Positions 1 to 13,397 of a DNA stretch of 64,000 bases are shown piece by piece. The notes under the pieces were generated by a model that saw only the letters and a program-made list of their open reading frames with translations, was not told the origin of the DNA and did no database searches. Position 1 is the first letter of the stretch. Every line of letters starts with the position of its first letter. Source of the DNA: Drosophila persimilis (Eukaryota; Arthropoda; Insecta; Diptera; Drosophilidae); contig NW_020825289.1 of assembly GCF_003286085.1 (NCBI RefSeq), positions 7,812,001-7,876,000 of the forward strand, given 5' to 3'. The position numbers and the translations under genes are program-made.

Positions 1-2903
1 TGTGGGGGGTGGCGACACATTTACTAGATTAATTAGCTCATTTACTGCTGACAATGTCCGTGTTAATTCCCCACGAATTAAATGATAACATCGCCCGAGA
101 AAAGACCCGAAGAACGAACGTGTCGATGAAATGGATTGGCTAATGCTTGTTGACGCTAATGCCGGTCGGTAATCATGGGAGTTGGGGCCAGAGGGGGGGG
201 GGGGCAGGATCACTAGCCATAGGTGTGCACATGTGTACGTGTGCTGGAGGGGGGGACAGGGCTGGTAGGGGCTGCTGGTGTGCATCCGATTTGCATAATT
301 TCAAGGACCACTTCGTTAAAGGACGCACCCCTGACGCCCAGCTTGTTGAAACCGCCTCACACCTCCTCCCATCGAACAACCCCTCTGATCCGGACATTTA
401 CACTGCGGGAAAAGAGGGGGAAATGTTTTAAAATCGCCCATTACCTAGAGCCACTTCCGGGTGGGTCTCTTCTCCCAGTGCTGCTCCGTCTGTTGCCGCT
501 GTGTTTCCCTGTTTTTCAAACTATCCAAACAGCCAGGCAAAAATATAATTTGACTTCATTATGCGAACAGTTGTTGCCCTTTAGTTTTGGTAATTTATTT
601 CAATTTTTCCAGTCTTCTGGCAGGCGAGTCTCTATCCGGCAAAAGGGGTTAATGGCTCCTGCAGTCCATCCCTTCTCCAGCCCCAGCTCCAGCTCCAGCT
701 CCAGCTCCAGCTCCTGTCTGTTTGTGTGCCTCAAATGCTGCTATTGTTGCAATTGTAATTTGTTTTTATTGTCGCTGCTTCGGGGCGAGGTAGAGTACGA
801 CTTGGGTGTGGCCAATGGAAAGATTCATTTCCAGCAAATCAAAAAAAAAACGAAAGAAAGATCCTTGGGCAGGGCGCTCATAATTAATTTTTGTGATATT
901 TCCAAGACTCATCCAGAGACAGGGATAGAGGGAGGCTTAGCTCCCCGGAGAGGCAACCTTTTGGGCCATTTAGACTCAGTGTTGGCCAGCAAACAAGCCA
1001 ACAAACAGACAACACGGACAATGCATAACGGTACGAGTACGAGCTGTGTCCTGTTCCCAGACTGGGCGTGGCTGCATTCCTTTCTTTCGGCTAACCAAAA
1101 CAAGGATATTGACACTTTTCATCTCAGACACAGACTTGGCCTCGACTTTATCTCAGGGCGAGGCAGGAAGAGATGGAATGGAGTCCTTCCCTGACTCTGC
1201 CTCCGAATCAGAGTCAGTTTCAGTTTGAAAGTTCCTCCGCTCAAGGACTAAAGGACATAACCATGCATATAAATTTGATTATTATTAAGGCGGGCACATT
1301 AGTAAGCATTTCTAATGACGGGCCGAAGGATCACTGAAAAGGGTCAGTGCCGCCCCTGCCCCTGCTTCCACATGTGTGTGTGTGTGTGGTGCATGTGGCC
1401 TGTGGCATGTGGCATGTGGCCTCGGTTTCAAGTTAATTTATAAATATGTACGTACTCAGGTTTATGGTTTTAAGTATTTAAATATTTTATTTAGCACACT
1501 TCTTGGCCTCAGACTGCGGCTACGGGTTTTTGGCCGCCTCCTCTGGTCCTCTCTGTCTCCGTCTCCGTCTCCGTCCCTGTCTCTCACTCTCACTCTTTCT
1601 CCTTCTCCTGCCTCACGTGTGCGGGTTTTATTCATAATTTATGCGTCCACAGGGCGACACTCATTCGGATCTGCACAGGAGTGTGTGTGAGGGCACTCAT
1701 TAACTGGAGGGCTTTAATTTAAAGGGTAAGGAAAGACCTTTATTGCCCAGAAACACACTTAAATTTTAGTTAAATTTATACATTTTTAATATACGATTAC
1801 AATCCTTACTTTCTAGATCATCTATCCTGGATTATGTGTCTCAAAAATTCTTAACAAAGGCCTAGTTCTGTCATGGAAGGACTTTGGAAGTTTCGATCCA
1901 TTCGAACTGCTTTTCCCTGCTTTTTTCCATGGTATATATAAATATATTATATGATATATATACTCGTATATTCCTTTGAGTATTCCCAACCAAAAACCGC
2001 ACTTTTCCATTTCCCATTTTCGATTGATTTGTTCTACAATCTAGAGGCATAATTGTTATATCTTCCACTAATTAATAAACAAAAATTGCCAAAAAGCCAA
2101 TTGAACTAAGTGAAATGCATTTCACTAGCCCCCTGTCCCCTGCCCCCCGTCTCATAACTCCCCGTCCGCTGGTAAAACATTAATGTTCTGCCACCGAATC
2201 GACCTGATAGATGAAGCCATGGATGGCCATTGTTCCGATACTTAACCGTAGCCGTACTCGTACTCGTACTCGGCTTAGCGATTTCAATTATCGGCCATGT
2301 AGAGCGGGGCGTGGCAGGCAATGGGCGGGGAACGGGCGACCGCCGATTAGCACGTGCCGCTCGTTCCGAGGTAGAGGTCGAGGCGAAGGTCGAGGCGGAG
2401 GCTGGGACTGGAAACCGAACTGTCGATGGCCACGTGACCCAAAGCGATACCGGGGGCACAGTATCTCGTATCCGAAGATAAACATAATTATGCAATGCAG
2501 CAAGGGGTGGGGAGCGGGGGGTGCATGGGTGCAGGGGTGCAGGGAGGGGGGGCTTTAGCCAATCTGATAACACGCAACGAGATTTGTCATCATCAAACAA
2601 AGTGGGCGTGAAAATTGCGGATGAAGCCGCCCCAGGAAGGAAGGCAGGATGCTTCGGGATGTTCGGATGCTGGGATACACGATGTAGGGCTTCCGGAGCG
2701 GATGCAATCATGTCTTCGGTGGCGTGTGCGCGAAATATCCATTGTTTGCCTTTCCCAGGACCTGCACCAGTGCCAGGACCCCCGGCCAGAAATACACGCG
2801 AATAATTGCCAGCGCAAGAGCAGGACAATAAAGATGCTCGTGGGCTAAGGACATTATGGCATTGATATAGCTGTGGCATATGCCACATCTCCTATCAGAG
2901 TGT

Positions 2904-2940
<37 letters not shown>

Positions 2941-5911
2941 GGATAACTATTTTCGATTCTCGATTCTGGCCGCGTCTCTGGGCCTCAACACATTCCACTT
3001 TGTCTCTGACTTTGACTTTGCCTGTGTCTCAGCTTCTGGTTTTGTATCCTTGTATCCTTTGTCTCTGACCAGCACGTAGCCGCAGGCATACCCTTCCTGA
3101 GGGGTACACTAGATGCACTGAAGAAGGTATTTACCTTGTAACAGAGCCTCCATCTTCCGCAACTCGGACCCAGTGCCATTTAAGGCAATCTTCTTGTAGG
3201 GTATCCAAGTCTTTGGACTCCCGAAACTACACTTTCCCTGCTGGTTGCCTAGCAGTACTTTTGGCATTAAAGTTTCATTTGTCTGCTGGCCACTTGGCAT
3301 GCGAGTCGGGCACTCGCCGAGGCCCGTCCGAGGCCAGGATACTAATCATAGACTAGCGCCATGCATCATCATCACCATCCTCCAGCCCCTACATCCTGGA
3401 GGATGTATCCTTCAACCTCTGGCCAGCGCGCACATCCTCATCAAGCTGATTGCGAAAAATCACTGGAGAAATCAGGCAGAGTTCGTGATGCCACACGAAT
3501 GGCTGCCATGATGACATTTCTATGGTTAAGTGGATCCTGGAATGGTTTCCATTCCCGACCTCTGACTGACACTCACAAAAGCACATTTTTCGGCACTTTT
3601 TGGCACCATTTTTGTCTTTTTTTTGTGTGCGTGTGAAAAACATTGAAAATCAATTTTGTAATCAAAAGGTTTGTCTCCGTTGAGGGAGGTTGAAGGGAAG
3701 TCAACCCCCTCCCCCAGACACAAAAAAAGTGTCCATTATATACTTGATTATGTATTCGAAATATCTGTACAAAATTTGATTTGGATTTGGCTGCGTATTC
3801 TTTTCGTTCAGCTGTTTCAATTATTCATATTTTTCACAGTTCCCCGGGGATTGAGGCATTAATGGAAAAAGCCAAGAATAATCCAAATCCGAATGAACCA
3901 CATGACCTCGATGGAGAATTTCCCCATCCTCTCTCTCTCCCCGGCTTTCTGATTGGCGGAGAACTACTCTCAGATCTAAAGTCTGACGAACAGCGGAATT
4001 ATCGAGAAATAGTTCCACATAAATCAGCCGAAAACTAAAGACTATTTTTATACTTTAGCCAGGAACTTCGGGCCTTGTCCTGTCTTGGCCAATGGGGGCG
4101 TACTTTTGTCCCTGGCCGGCTGTCAAACATAATCACCTTGCCCACATCCTTGTCTCTATGTCCTGTCGTGTCTTGTCCTGTTCTGGGCTGCCCCACGAAT
4201 CTATTCTCAAAGGAAATTTATGTTTTTTCTTTTTTTGTCTGTGTGTGAATGAAATATTTTATTTTTGTTGCCAGTTTTTTAACACATTTTGTAATTTCAA
4301 CACGTTGCCACGTACCGCAAAAGTTTATTCCGCAACGAGTGTTGTGTCCAAAACACGGACACGGCCACGGCCACGGACTCCGTCCCCAACTCCGATTCCG
4401 ATTCCGTTGATTCCGGACTCGGACTCAACTTCGGAGACAAATGATTAATGGTTCTCGGGGCTGGACGCTGCCAAATAATAAATCGTACCCAATCGACTGG
4501 GGAATATTTTTCCCGAGTAGGCGGCCAGAAATTTCGCTCTGTCACCATTTGCGGAAAAGGTTTTTTTGCTTTTCCTCCCCACTTTTTTGTTTCTTATTCA
4601 ATTTTTATTCTTTTTGCCTGCCACAAAAACGCAACAAAAACGTGTGCGAAATTCAAAAATATTTATGTACTTTTGAGCGGTCAAAGCGAAACAAATGGCA
4701 GCAAATTTTTGGGATTTGTATGAGATTAATGTAAATCCATTGAATTGAATTTTGTGGATGGTTTTTTTTTTTACCAGATGTATGCCGTTCGATAGGCGTT
4801 TGGTAAACCCTATTAATGGAAGCGACTGTTAGCCGATGAATGCCTCTAAAGGTTTGGCTAAGAGTTTCGGAAGATTTAGTAGATTCTCGAACCGATTTGT
4901 CAAAGATTTAACACTTAATAACCATTAAAATCGCAATTGAAATCGTGTCAGTTCTCAACAGGTTTTTCGGCTAATTGCCTGAAGGATTTCCTGGAATATA
5001 TATCTGTAAGCAAGCCGTTTTGTTTTGATTTTATTTTGCGAAAAAGAAAACAAAAATATCATTGTAAAACCAGTTTTGAAACTCTAACGGAACGTGTTTG
5101 TCCGAGCCAAAGATCTATTTAAAATTCATCTAATATTATAATTAGAAGACGCATGCCAGTCATTAAACCAATTCGGAAAGTAATATGTTAATAAAGCACC
5201 AAAATGATAGTTTTCTGCATTCCCCGATTATTTCGAGTGTATCCAATGTTTGCTGAATAGTACTGTGGCTCCACTTACATATGGAGCTTGCGGCGTCGTC
5301 TCTTTAATCAGGTTATTGCCCCAAAGCCAGAAGCACAAGCACAAGCAGAAGTGTTGGCCAAACCACGGACCCGCGAATCGGGTCAGTGGCAAGATCGAGC
5401 GGAAAGACAGTTGAGTGGCGGGGGGGAAAGTGGGGTGGCAGGGCACTTGGCCACGAACAACAGCCGGCCGTTCATAGGGAGCCAAATAACGCGAAATACA
5501 AATAATACGAAAACAAACAGAACAGAAAACATTTCCAGTTTCTGGTTTCCACAATTCGCGGGCTTTGCAGGCTTTTTCGTGTCTTATAATCATTAAGTTT
5601 AGGGGAATTTATTTTGGAACCCAGATGAGAGCGAGAGCGAGAGAGAGCTAAGGCTTATGAATCATTCGGTCTAACTTTATTTTTATGACTTTGAGACGCG
5701 ACTTAAGAGATCTCTTAAGTTTTATCCGTAATTACGTTTGCGTTCTTTATTTTTCATTGTTCATTCAATGTTTTTTTTGTTTTCTTGGTTTCTGATGTAT
5801 TTTCTTGGCTCTTCTGGTTGTTTGACAGCTTCTGCCTGCCTCTCCTCCTTCTCTACCTTTGATGATGATGATTATGATGATTCGCACTACGTCAGCGCTA
5901 AAAAATTTCCA
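1..5911. other. Intergenic, no gene recognised
   Basis: I see no open frame with coding character and plausible splice sites on either strand. The stretch holds a short imperfect AGCTCC hexamer repeat near 684-714, a TG/GT-rich run near 1374-1435, a 34-base poly-G run at 2904-2937 (listed separately), and a 10-bp palindrome at 3841-3850 that fits the consensus of COE/EBF-family factors. The many short open frames overlap one another on both strands and have low-complexity translations. The right end leads into the TATA box of the secreted-protein gene, so its proximal regulatory DNA probably lies in the last kilobase; that is inference from position only. Confidence 0.6.
2904..2937 (+). repeat. 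34-base poly-G tract
   Basis: There are 34 consecutive G residues on the plus strand, followed by CAGGG. A run this long can form G-quadruplexes and is prone to length error in replication and sequencing, so the exact count should not be trusted. Confidence 0.95.
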
Positions 5912-5919
5912 TATAAAAG
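5912..5919 (+). promoter_or_regulatory. TATA box of the secreted Ser-rich protein gene
   Basis: TATAAAAG is a perfect TATA element. About 30 bases downstream, near 5941-5947, lies a TTTAGTC stretch that can serve as initiator, followed by a short GT-bounded leader exon. The TATA box, a leader exon starting about 30 bases later and the spliced reading frame agree with one another. A TATA promoter fits strongly and developmentally regulated genes such as cuticle or secreted structural proteins. Confidence 0.8.
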
Positions 5920-5942
5920 CGCTGCGATGTGGGCCCGCGGTT

Positions 5943-5996
5943 TAGTCGATTTGGAACTTTTTACGCGTTCGCTGCCTAAGTCTTTTGTTCGTTTCT
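5943..5996 (+). other. Non-coding 5' leader exon with 5'UTR intron
   Basis: Predicted first exon of the secreted Ser-rich protein gene. It runs from the initiator-like site about 30 bases after the TATA box to a donor GTGAGT at 5997-6002. The matching acceptor TTACAG ends at 6080, eight bases before the ATG at 6088. The start is inferred from the TATA distance and may be off by a few bases. A 5'UTR intron directly before a signal-peptide exon is common among fly secreted-protein genes. Confidence 0.6.
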
Positions 5997-6087
5997 GTGA
6001 GTGTGGCTTTCCCATAGATAGATACATATACATATATCTGTAGTACCTGCTTTGCTAATTGTGCGTGTGTTTGGTTACAGATCCACC

Positions 6088-7124
6088 ATGAAATACGCCT
6101 TGATTGCTCTCGCCCTCTGTGTGGCCTCAGCGGCTGCTGCCTCTTCCGGTGAGTGCAAGTCCCCCTGTCCCTCTCTCTAACTCTGACGGTGCAATTACAT
6201 CATCGGAGCGACTACGGATAGTCAAGGCTGTTGTTAAACGATTATCATGTATATTATTATTTAATTTAATTAGCAAGTCTTTGGGGGTAAACCGGGTATG
6301 TTAATCCGTTAGCCCGAAAACCCATCGAAAATCCATTAAAAATATCAATTTTAAAACTTGTTCTGTGAAATTCGGTTTTTGCGACAATGTTTGTCGAAAC
6401 TTTCCGCATAGTAATTCCGGAATTATGAATAGTCAAGCAGAATTAGAGATTTCAAACAAGTTTCAGATAAAACTTTCGCAAAGCAAAAACAACCCTTTGG
6501 GATCCCCCCTTTAATATCTGGAGTAGCTATAATAATCTCTCGATCTTCTCCCACAGCTGGACAGTTCGTGCCCCGCGCCTTCTTCACTCTGGACTCCCAG
6601 GGCCGCCAGTCGGACGTGCATCCCGTCAGTGAACGTCTGCTGAGGCGTCTGCGTCGCGACGTCTTCAGCTCTTCGTCCTCGTCTTCGTCGTCCTCCTCCT
6701 CGTCCGGCAACGGCGGCAGCATCACCTTCGCCTCCCACTCCATTCATAATCCCGATGGTTCCGGACACATCGGCACCTCCTACACCCAGCAGGCGGCTCC
6801 AGCTTCCCTGTAGGTCCCCCCCCCCCCACTACTTGGAATATTGATTCTATTGAGATTTTGTTCCTTTCCAGGGGCGTGAACCTTGAGAGCCGTTTCGGCG
6901 AGGATTCGTCTACTGGTGCCTACAATCCCTCGTATACCGGATATGGCAGCACCACCGGCTCCCAGCAGTCGTACGGCAGCATCGTGCCCGCAACCCAGAT
7001 CCAGCAGACCATCAGCACCTTCGACGCCTCTGGCAACCAGAAGGTGACTACCCTCCAGGGAGCCACCGACCACACTGGCGTCCTCAATGTGAAGAAGACG
7101 GAGATCCAGTATCCCGCCAACTAA
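6088..7124 (+). CDS. Secreted Ser-rich protein, uncharacterised (possibly structural)
   Basis: The coding exons are 6088-6148, 6557-6809 and 6872-7124. Splicing (GTGAGT/CACAG, GTAGGT/CCAG) joins them in frame to give 188 residues. The N-terminus is a typical signal peptide (MKYALIALALCVASAAAA). It is followed by a basic cluster, RLLRRLRRD, that looks like a furin-type processing site, a run of about 14 serines, and a C-terminal half rich in Gly, Ser, Thr, Gln and Tyr with QQSYGS-like stretches. There are no cysteines after the signal peptide and no chitin-binding R&R consensus. Composition, TATA promoter and small size suggest an extracellular, cuticle- or matrix-associated protein. By position it may correspond to D. 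melanogaster CG10200, but that is from memory and unverified. The gene model is firm; the function is not. Confidence 0.88.
6816..6827 (+). repeat. Poly-C run inside intron
   Basis: Twelve C residues lie just after the GTAGGT donor of the last intron of the secreted-protein gene. The run leaves the splice signals intact. Confidence 0.9.
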
Positions 7125-7208
7125 GGGGAGTCCTGAATATATATATATATAAGTATATATATACGAGTGTTAACTGAAAAAAGAGGAAAACCGAGTGGAG
7201 TAAAGATG

Positions 7209-7214
7209 AATAAA
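7209..7214 (+). terminator. Poly(A) signal of the secreted-protein gene
   Basis: AATAAA lies 85 bases after the stop codon, downstream of a TA-dinucleotide stretch (7137-7163). Further overlapping AATAAA-like hexamers follow up to about 7240, so cleavage probably occurs near 7230-7260. Confidence 0.7.
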
Positions 7215-8400
7215 GTAAAGTAATATAATAATAAAATAAATCATTCATTTGTCGAATATTTGTAGTCGTCTTGGACCGAATTTAGCCTTAAAGTAGTTGT
7301 TACCGATCTTAGGAGTCTAGAGAATGTGCATCGAATATCGTTATACGTCTCGGTATTACAAATTATTATAAAGTTGAATGACTGGAAATCCGGAAATGGT
7401 ATAAATATTCTTTTGTTGTTCAGTTTGTGGCAGTGAAAGTATCATTTGTGATAGCTCCCAAATGGGACTTTAACGAGACTCTTGCGATATCTTTTTTCGA
7501 GACTTTTGCGATATCTTTGGGAGACTTTTGCGAGACTGTTTTGACATCGCAAAAGGCACGCTTGTTGTTTTTTTTCTGGGGGTTGCTGTCTCCCCATCTC
7601 TCTCTCCCTTTTTTTCCTTTTTGGGTGTGTGTGTGTTGGGGGTCAATTAATTGATTCCAAGTGGATGCCCTGCCACGCCCTCAGCCAGTGTCAAAAGCTT
7701 ATTCATTGCGGTGGCTGCATGTGCTCTCTTTTTACTCGCTTTGCACACTTTAGATGATTGCATCCCACATGCATGCCACACATGCCACACACTGCACAAC
7801 GTTCGTTCCACCCAACATCCTGCTGATCCTTCTTCTGCCCTTTCGTGCTTAATCTCGCAGCAAAAACAACAAGAAGCGACGGGGGAGTGGGGCAGAGGCA
7901 AAAGCGCAGCCTGCTGCTCCGCTGAGCACAAACAATTGCCTGTGGGCGGTGCCGGGGCTGGCCGAGTGGGGGCGTGTTAGGCAGTGTTGGTAAAGGCTTT
8001 TAGCGTATTAGTTCAACGAAGCGGAATTTCATGCCTGCTGGATGCTGCACTGCCTCCAAAGGCAACGCTTTTAGCGATGATTAAAAACTATTCAATTACA
8101 ACAACTACAACAACTACAACAAACTCCTGTAGATGACAAAAACTATAAATTGGAAGACATCTTTAATCAAAAGGGATATGCCGACCAAGATGGATTAAGC
8201 GAGCAGCAGGGAGGAGAGGGGAGGGGAGGGGGAGTGTGAGTCCGGACAAGATATGAATATGGGATTTGCTTGGGGAATTGCTCAAATCTCAACAGGTGCA
8301 CGCACTTTCCAGCAACACACACGCCCCCACACGACCCGCCTTCGCTGTCAACGGCCTTTGCCGCATGCAAATGCTGAAAAGTTTTGTGGCAACACACAAC

Positions 8401-8435
8401 AGAGCGAGAGAGAGAGAGAGAGAGGGAGAGAGAGT
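8401..8435 (+). repeat. (GA)n tract, possible GAGA-factor binding
   Basis: This is an almost pure GA repeat of about 35 bases with one GGG interruption. GA repeats are the known target of Drosophila GAGA factor, so the tract may mark an open regulatory element. No gene start lies nearby, so a plain microsatellite is equally possible. Confidence 0.7.
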
Positions 8436-11400
8436 GGTAGACCGAGTAAGACAGCGAGTGGCAGGCAGCTTCTGAAAAGTTCTTAATTATTATAATTAAT
8501 TACTTTGATCTCTGACTGCGGCCTTCTCTGCTCGCTGCTATTAATTTACTTGATTATGTTGAGGTTTTTCCAAGCAACTCCTGCATCCTGGATGCTCCCC
8601 ACCCGCCCTGACTCTTGTTAAAATGTATCTCACATAATTGAGAAAGTGTAATGAATTTACTCGCGGCACCCGGCAGCAGGAGCAACTTTTCCTGACTGTG
8701 ATAGATTTTCATTAAAGTGGCACTCGTTCGCATGTGGCAAAAGGATGCGCTGTGGCTGTCAGGCAAAGAGGATATTTACAATGAAGGCTCCTTTTAGCTA
8801 TAAACATGAGTTGCTTTTTAAGCAAAAACATTTTTCACATGTGCTGCCAACATTCCATATTTTTTGTACTTTTTTAATGACTCTTATACAAGTTTATTTA
8901 TTCGAAGTTCATGGTCTTTATTTTCAATTCGATGAATCAATCATAGATCTTTCCTAATCACATATGCAATGTCTTTAAATATGAAGATTTAATCATTTCC
9001 CACTTAAAGCTCTTTCTCACGCTGTTGATCAACTTTGAATAAACTTTCGACAAGCTTTCAGCAATTCTAAGTCGAAGCTTTCAGTTTTGTATAGTAGCTT
9101 TCGATAGCCTCAATGAGGCGGGGCTTTTCTGTGAGAGCAACTTAATGAAAGCTTCATTCGACAAAGGGAGTGGGAGAGACCAGAACATGCCTCCAGTTCG
9201 CGTGATCTGAATAATCGATGAAACGGTACTGCCAACAAGAAAAAAAAAACACAGCAAAAAGCAGGCCACTTCTACTTCCCCCCTTTGATCAGCAGAGAGA
9301 GACAGAGAGAAGAACAGCAGCAATCACTGATTGATGGGGAGTCAAGCGGGAGACAGGAGACAGAAGACAACATGCGGCTTCGCATTGTCATCGGCATGGG
9401 GCGCAACAAATTAAGCGTCTTGTGTGGTCGTCATCAGCGAAACGCGGCAACATCAGCAGCGGCAGCATTGCGGTAGATCGACGCCACCTGGTCAGAGTAG
9501 GCCCCAAACTGAGCTCCAACTGCAGCCCCAGCACCGAGTCCGAGCCTTAGTCCAACTCCGGAGAGTGACCACCGCCGGCGATGCCTAAATTCAGTTGGAC
9601 ACGAGCGCCAATGCAGCGATCAAGTGACATTTTATTGTCGGCAAACGCTGGACGGCTGTTTTTGCTGGTGCCTCTGTTTCTGGTGCTTCTACCCTGTACT
9701 TTTAGAGCGCGAGGGTACATGGGTTTCCCTAGAAACAGGTACAAACAGCTGCTCCTAGGAATCAAGCTACAGTTACCTTCCAATTATCCCAATAATTTAA
9801 TCAATTTGAATCTTTCAGTTTCGATCATGGGGTATCCTTTAGTCGATGCCCTCACTGGGAGTGCTCTCATTTGTGGCTGCTGCTTTAGCTATTTAGAGGC
9901 ATGAAAGAAGCGACAGCAACTGAGCCTGAGGCCGAGACCTGAAATTGGCTCTGAATCTGGCTCTCAGGAGTCCTCACTTGGATAATTGACAAGAATTAAT
10001 TCATTCCATTGATCGGTGAGCGTTGAAATGTCGCAAATTTAATTATTGAAGTCGCGCTGCCAGTCCAATCAGCCTCCGAGACTGTGGGTGGGCGCACGGA
10101 TGCCAATAGAGAGCGGCTTAAGCGGCTCTTTCCATTCCATTCCTTACCCCCCCTTCCGCTGGCCGGAGGACAGTCCAGCAGTCGTTCATTCCCTGGCCTT
10201 TAAGTAAAACAAACAAGATGACAAAAAGGAGTACGAATGGATTGAAGCGGGGAGGAGTGCAGTTCAGGTGGAGTGCCGCCAAACGAGAACCAAACAAAAC
10301 GAAAATGTTTCCTGACAAATTTCTGCCATTTCAGCTGGAGCCAGGAGATGGATGCCCTGCCTGCCTGTAAAAAAAAAGCTAAAAAAAGAGAAGGAAATTC
10401 AACGATTTGTGCAGTCATCGGAAGCGGAAGCAGCAGCAACAGCAGCAGCACTGACAGAGGCACATCCTCTCTCCATCCTGATGAGCTAGTGACGAGGACG
10501 ACAGGCAGTCCAGTCCTTTGGAGTTGATGAAAAAGAGCAGAGTGGAGGCGAACGAAGGACTAATGTGGTGGGGATTGTCGCTCTTACTGTTGACTTAAAT
10601 CGTTTAGGTAAAGTTAAACAACTTGTTCCGTTAATTGTTAAACAATGCCCAGGCAGCAGTGTCTCCTCAGTTCTGGACTCCTCTCCACTCTCCACTGGAC
10701 ATTCGGCAGAATGGGCTCTGCTCTGGGAATAATTGATGGGAAAACTGAAAGCCGGCAAAAGCGATGGAAACGACGCGAATGATGGAAAGTGCAGATGAAA
10801 AAAAACCCGCTTTAAGATGTGAGGACACGGAAACAGAGATTTCAGATTTACCTGCATTTTGGGCGATAACTTTAAGGCTGATACCAGGTCAAATCAGAAG
10901 AATCTTTCTTGGGATCAGACAGTGAAATATTCTGTTATTTTGACTAGGAGTCCATTCCATTTCATTCCTTTTTAACCTTTTCTTCCAACAAGTATAATTT
11001 TCATAAATAATCGCATTAAATGTTGTTAACTTAGTTTTTCTCGAAATTTTTGGGCTCTTGAAATATAATTGATGTTGCTAATGAACCTTTTTTCATACAA
11101 TATGTGCACTTTTCCGACATTTCCCTTATTTGTTACTCTTTTCCCTTTCAACCGAGTGGATGGGTGGGCTGGGATGGGATGTTTCAATGGAAAAAGGGTG
11201 AAAATGCTGCCGAAAAGTAATGGAAATAACCAGAGGAACAACCAGCAGCAATGGCATCTCCATATGCACAAGTAGATTTCCGTTGCGTGTCCCTTGGGGA
11301 TACATACATGCTTCCCTTCCATGCCACCAGCCTGACCTCTCGCCCCCCAATGGGTTGACAAAAAGGACAAAAATACTTACGCATATGGAGGATAAATCTA

Positions 11401-12908
11401 AATTTCAAGTTCAGTTCTGTCAGTTTGCCGCATGTGGCTGAAGATTGATAATCCTATTGATGTCTAAGTCGTGCAATAATGGGAATAAGAAATTCGATAT
11501 GATATTTGAATTGTTTAGCCAAAAATTGGGGGACCAAATCTGCCTTAAACATGGCTTACAGTTTTTCTTCAAAAAGGAATTACAAAAAGTTTTTGTCCAG
11601 TCCTTGAACTTTTGTCCCAGTCTTAGAGTATATGGGATACCCATTAATGGGGCTTAAATCTTATTTTCAAAAGTTTGATATTTAATTTAATAATTATAAT
11701 ACTAAATATTCTTGAATGTTATGCTTACAATAATGTTGTTTAACAAAACTAAAAATCTTTGAATTTCCACATTTCACATTCGAAAAGCAGAACAAACTGA
11801 GCGCCCGCCAGTCGGTAAAGCAGTTTGTACTAACCTTTCGCCGCTCTCTTCGGTCTGTGCCTTTCTCTTTGCCAATGGGAATTTCTCTTAGCCATTCTTA
11901 TTGGTGACTCGTCCACCGAGACACAAAGAGAACGAACAGAACACAAGAGACATTTAGAAATTAAAACAGCACACGGGAATACGGGAAAAAAAGGAAATAA
12001 AATTTATATAAAATGTACCCACAGCTGCGTAGAGCCCCTGAAAAATCATGTAAATTTCCTGAAGCATCGAAAGATCTTTCCCGGTCTAAATTATGGACAC
12101 GTTTCCCACTTCAAATTTGTCGGGAAAAAAATAAAATTTATTGCGGCAAAAAGGAGAACAAAATTAAAATGCATTACAAACAATTTGTTCTCGATGAAAT
12201 CTGAGGGGGGTGGGGTGGGGCAAGGGGAGGGTTGTGGCAGTCTGGGGGAAAACGTATAGTAAGCAATGCATATTAAATTTAACATTTTTTGTACGCTTTT
12301 TTTCTGTGTTTCGGTGCCGTTCTGGCAATTAAACTCCCAGTGAATTTTCCACATTTTGAACAAAAACAATATATATAATAATACAGAAAAAAATAGAAGA
12401 GAAATTTGCATTGTTTGCATATTTAATAAAGCTAATCAAACACGTCGCGCCCTCGCCAAACCCATCGGACGACTCCCGACCCTGATCTAGAGGCGGAATC
12501 CTTGGTCCGTCCGGTCGTTCCCTATACGGACGATCCCTCCCCTTTTCTGTTTCTGTTTTGGTGAGGGTTTGCGCTTGCCCTGACAGCATCCTTCACATAA
12601 TTTATTGGCCGGTACTCAAGGACGCGCAAACGAATAAAATACAAAAAAAAAAAAAAACAAACAACAAACGAATATCAAACAAAACTGTGAAAAACTCAGC
12701 GGGAAACCGCCGACGGAAGTCAAACTAATTTGTTGTCATTTTTATGCGACAAAAACGAAAACAATAAAACGACAAAAACAAATTGTTAGAAAGGAGGGGA
12801 AAGCAGATCCCTGCAGCTGCCATGAAAACTGATGAATTATTGATTGAATTAATGTTTCAACGATACGATACAAAACACAAATCGGAACAAATTTATAGAT
12901 TATACACA

Positions 12909-13397
12909 CATTAAATAGGGATCTCCAAGGAGCTCGTTTTGCTAAGGATAGATTTTGTATAACTTTCGCATTTATTGATAATTTATTGTTCAATTTGATG
13001 TTACGTAGTGAAGATTTTATGGCAGAACAGAGAAGTAGGTGCATTCGACCTTATAAAGTATATATTTATGTTCCTAATGTATCCGTTTATAATTTTGAAT
13101 AACTCTGATAATATCAGTGATCCCTACATCGGATTACTGCATAAACGATCCATTATTCACACATTAAATAGGGATCTCTAAGCAGCACGATTTGCTAAGG
13201 ATCGATTTTGTATAACTTTTGCATTTATTGATAATTTATTGTTCAATTTGATTTTACATAGTGAAGATTTTATGGCAGAACAGAGAAGTAGGTGCATTCG
13301 ACCTTATAAAGTATATATTTATGTTCCTAATATATCCGTTTATAACTGATAACATCAGTGATCCCTACATCGGATTGCTGCATAAACGATCCATTGG
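12909..13397 (+). repeat. Tandem duplication of a ~253-bp non-coding segment
   Basis: The segment beginning CACATTAAATAGGGATCT near 12907 recurs near 13160 and both copies run through to ATAAACGATCCATT (ending about 13154 and 13395). The copies are directly adjacent and differ by a handful of substitutions plus a 12-13 base deletion in the second copy near 13345. Neither copy has a convincing open frame or transposon ends. It reads as a simple local duplication of intergenic DNA. Confidence 0.85.

Noticed and set aside
223..1194. 323-codon plus-strand open frame
   Set aside because: Low-complexity Ser/Leu-rich translation, no codon bias, overlapping frames on both strands, and no family similarity.
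2106..2888. 260-codon minus-strand frame
   Set aside because: Pro/Ser/Thr/Arg-rich translation through simple repeats with competing frames on both strands; no domain or splice context.
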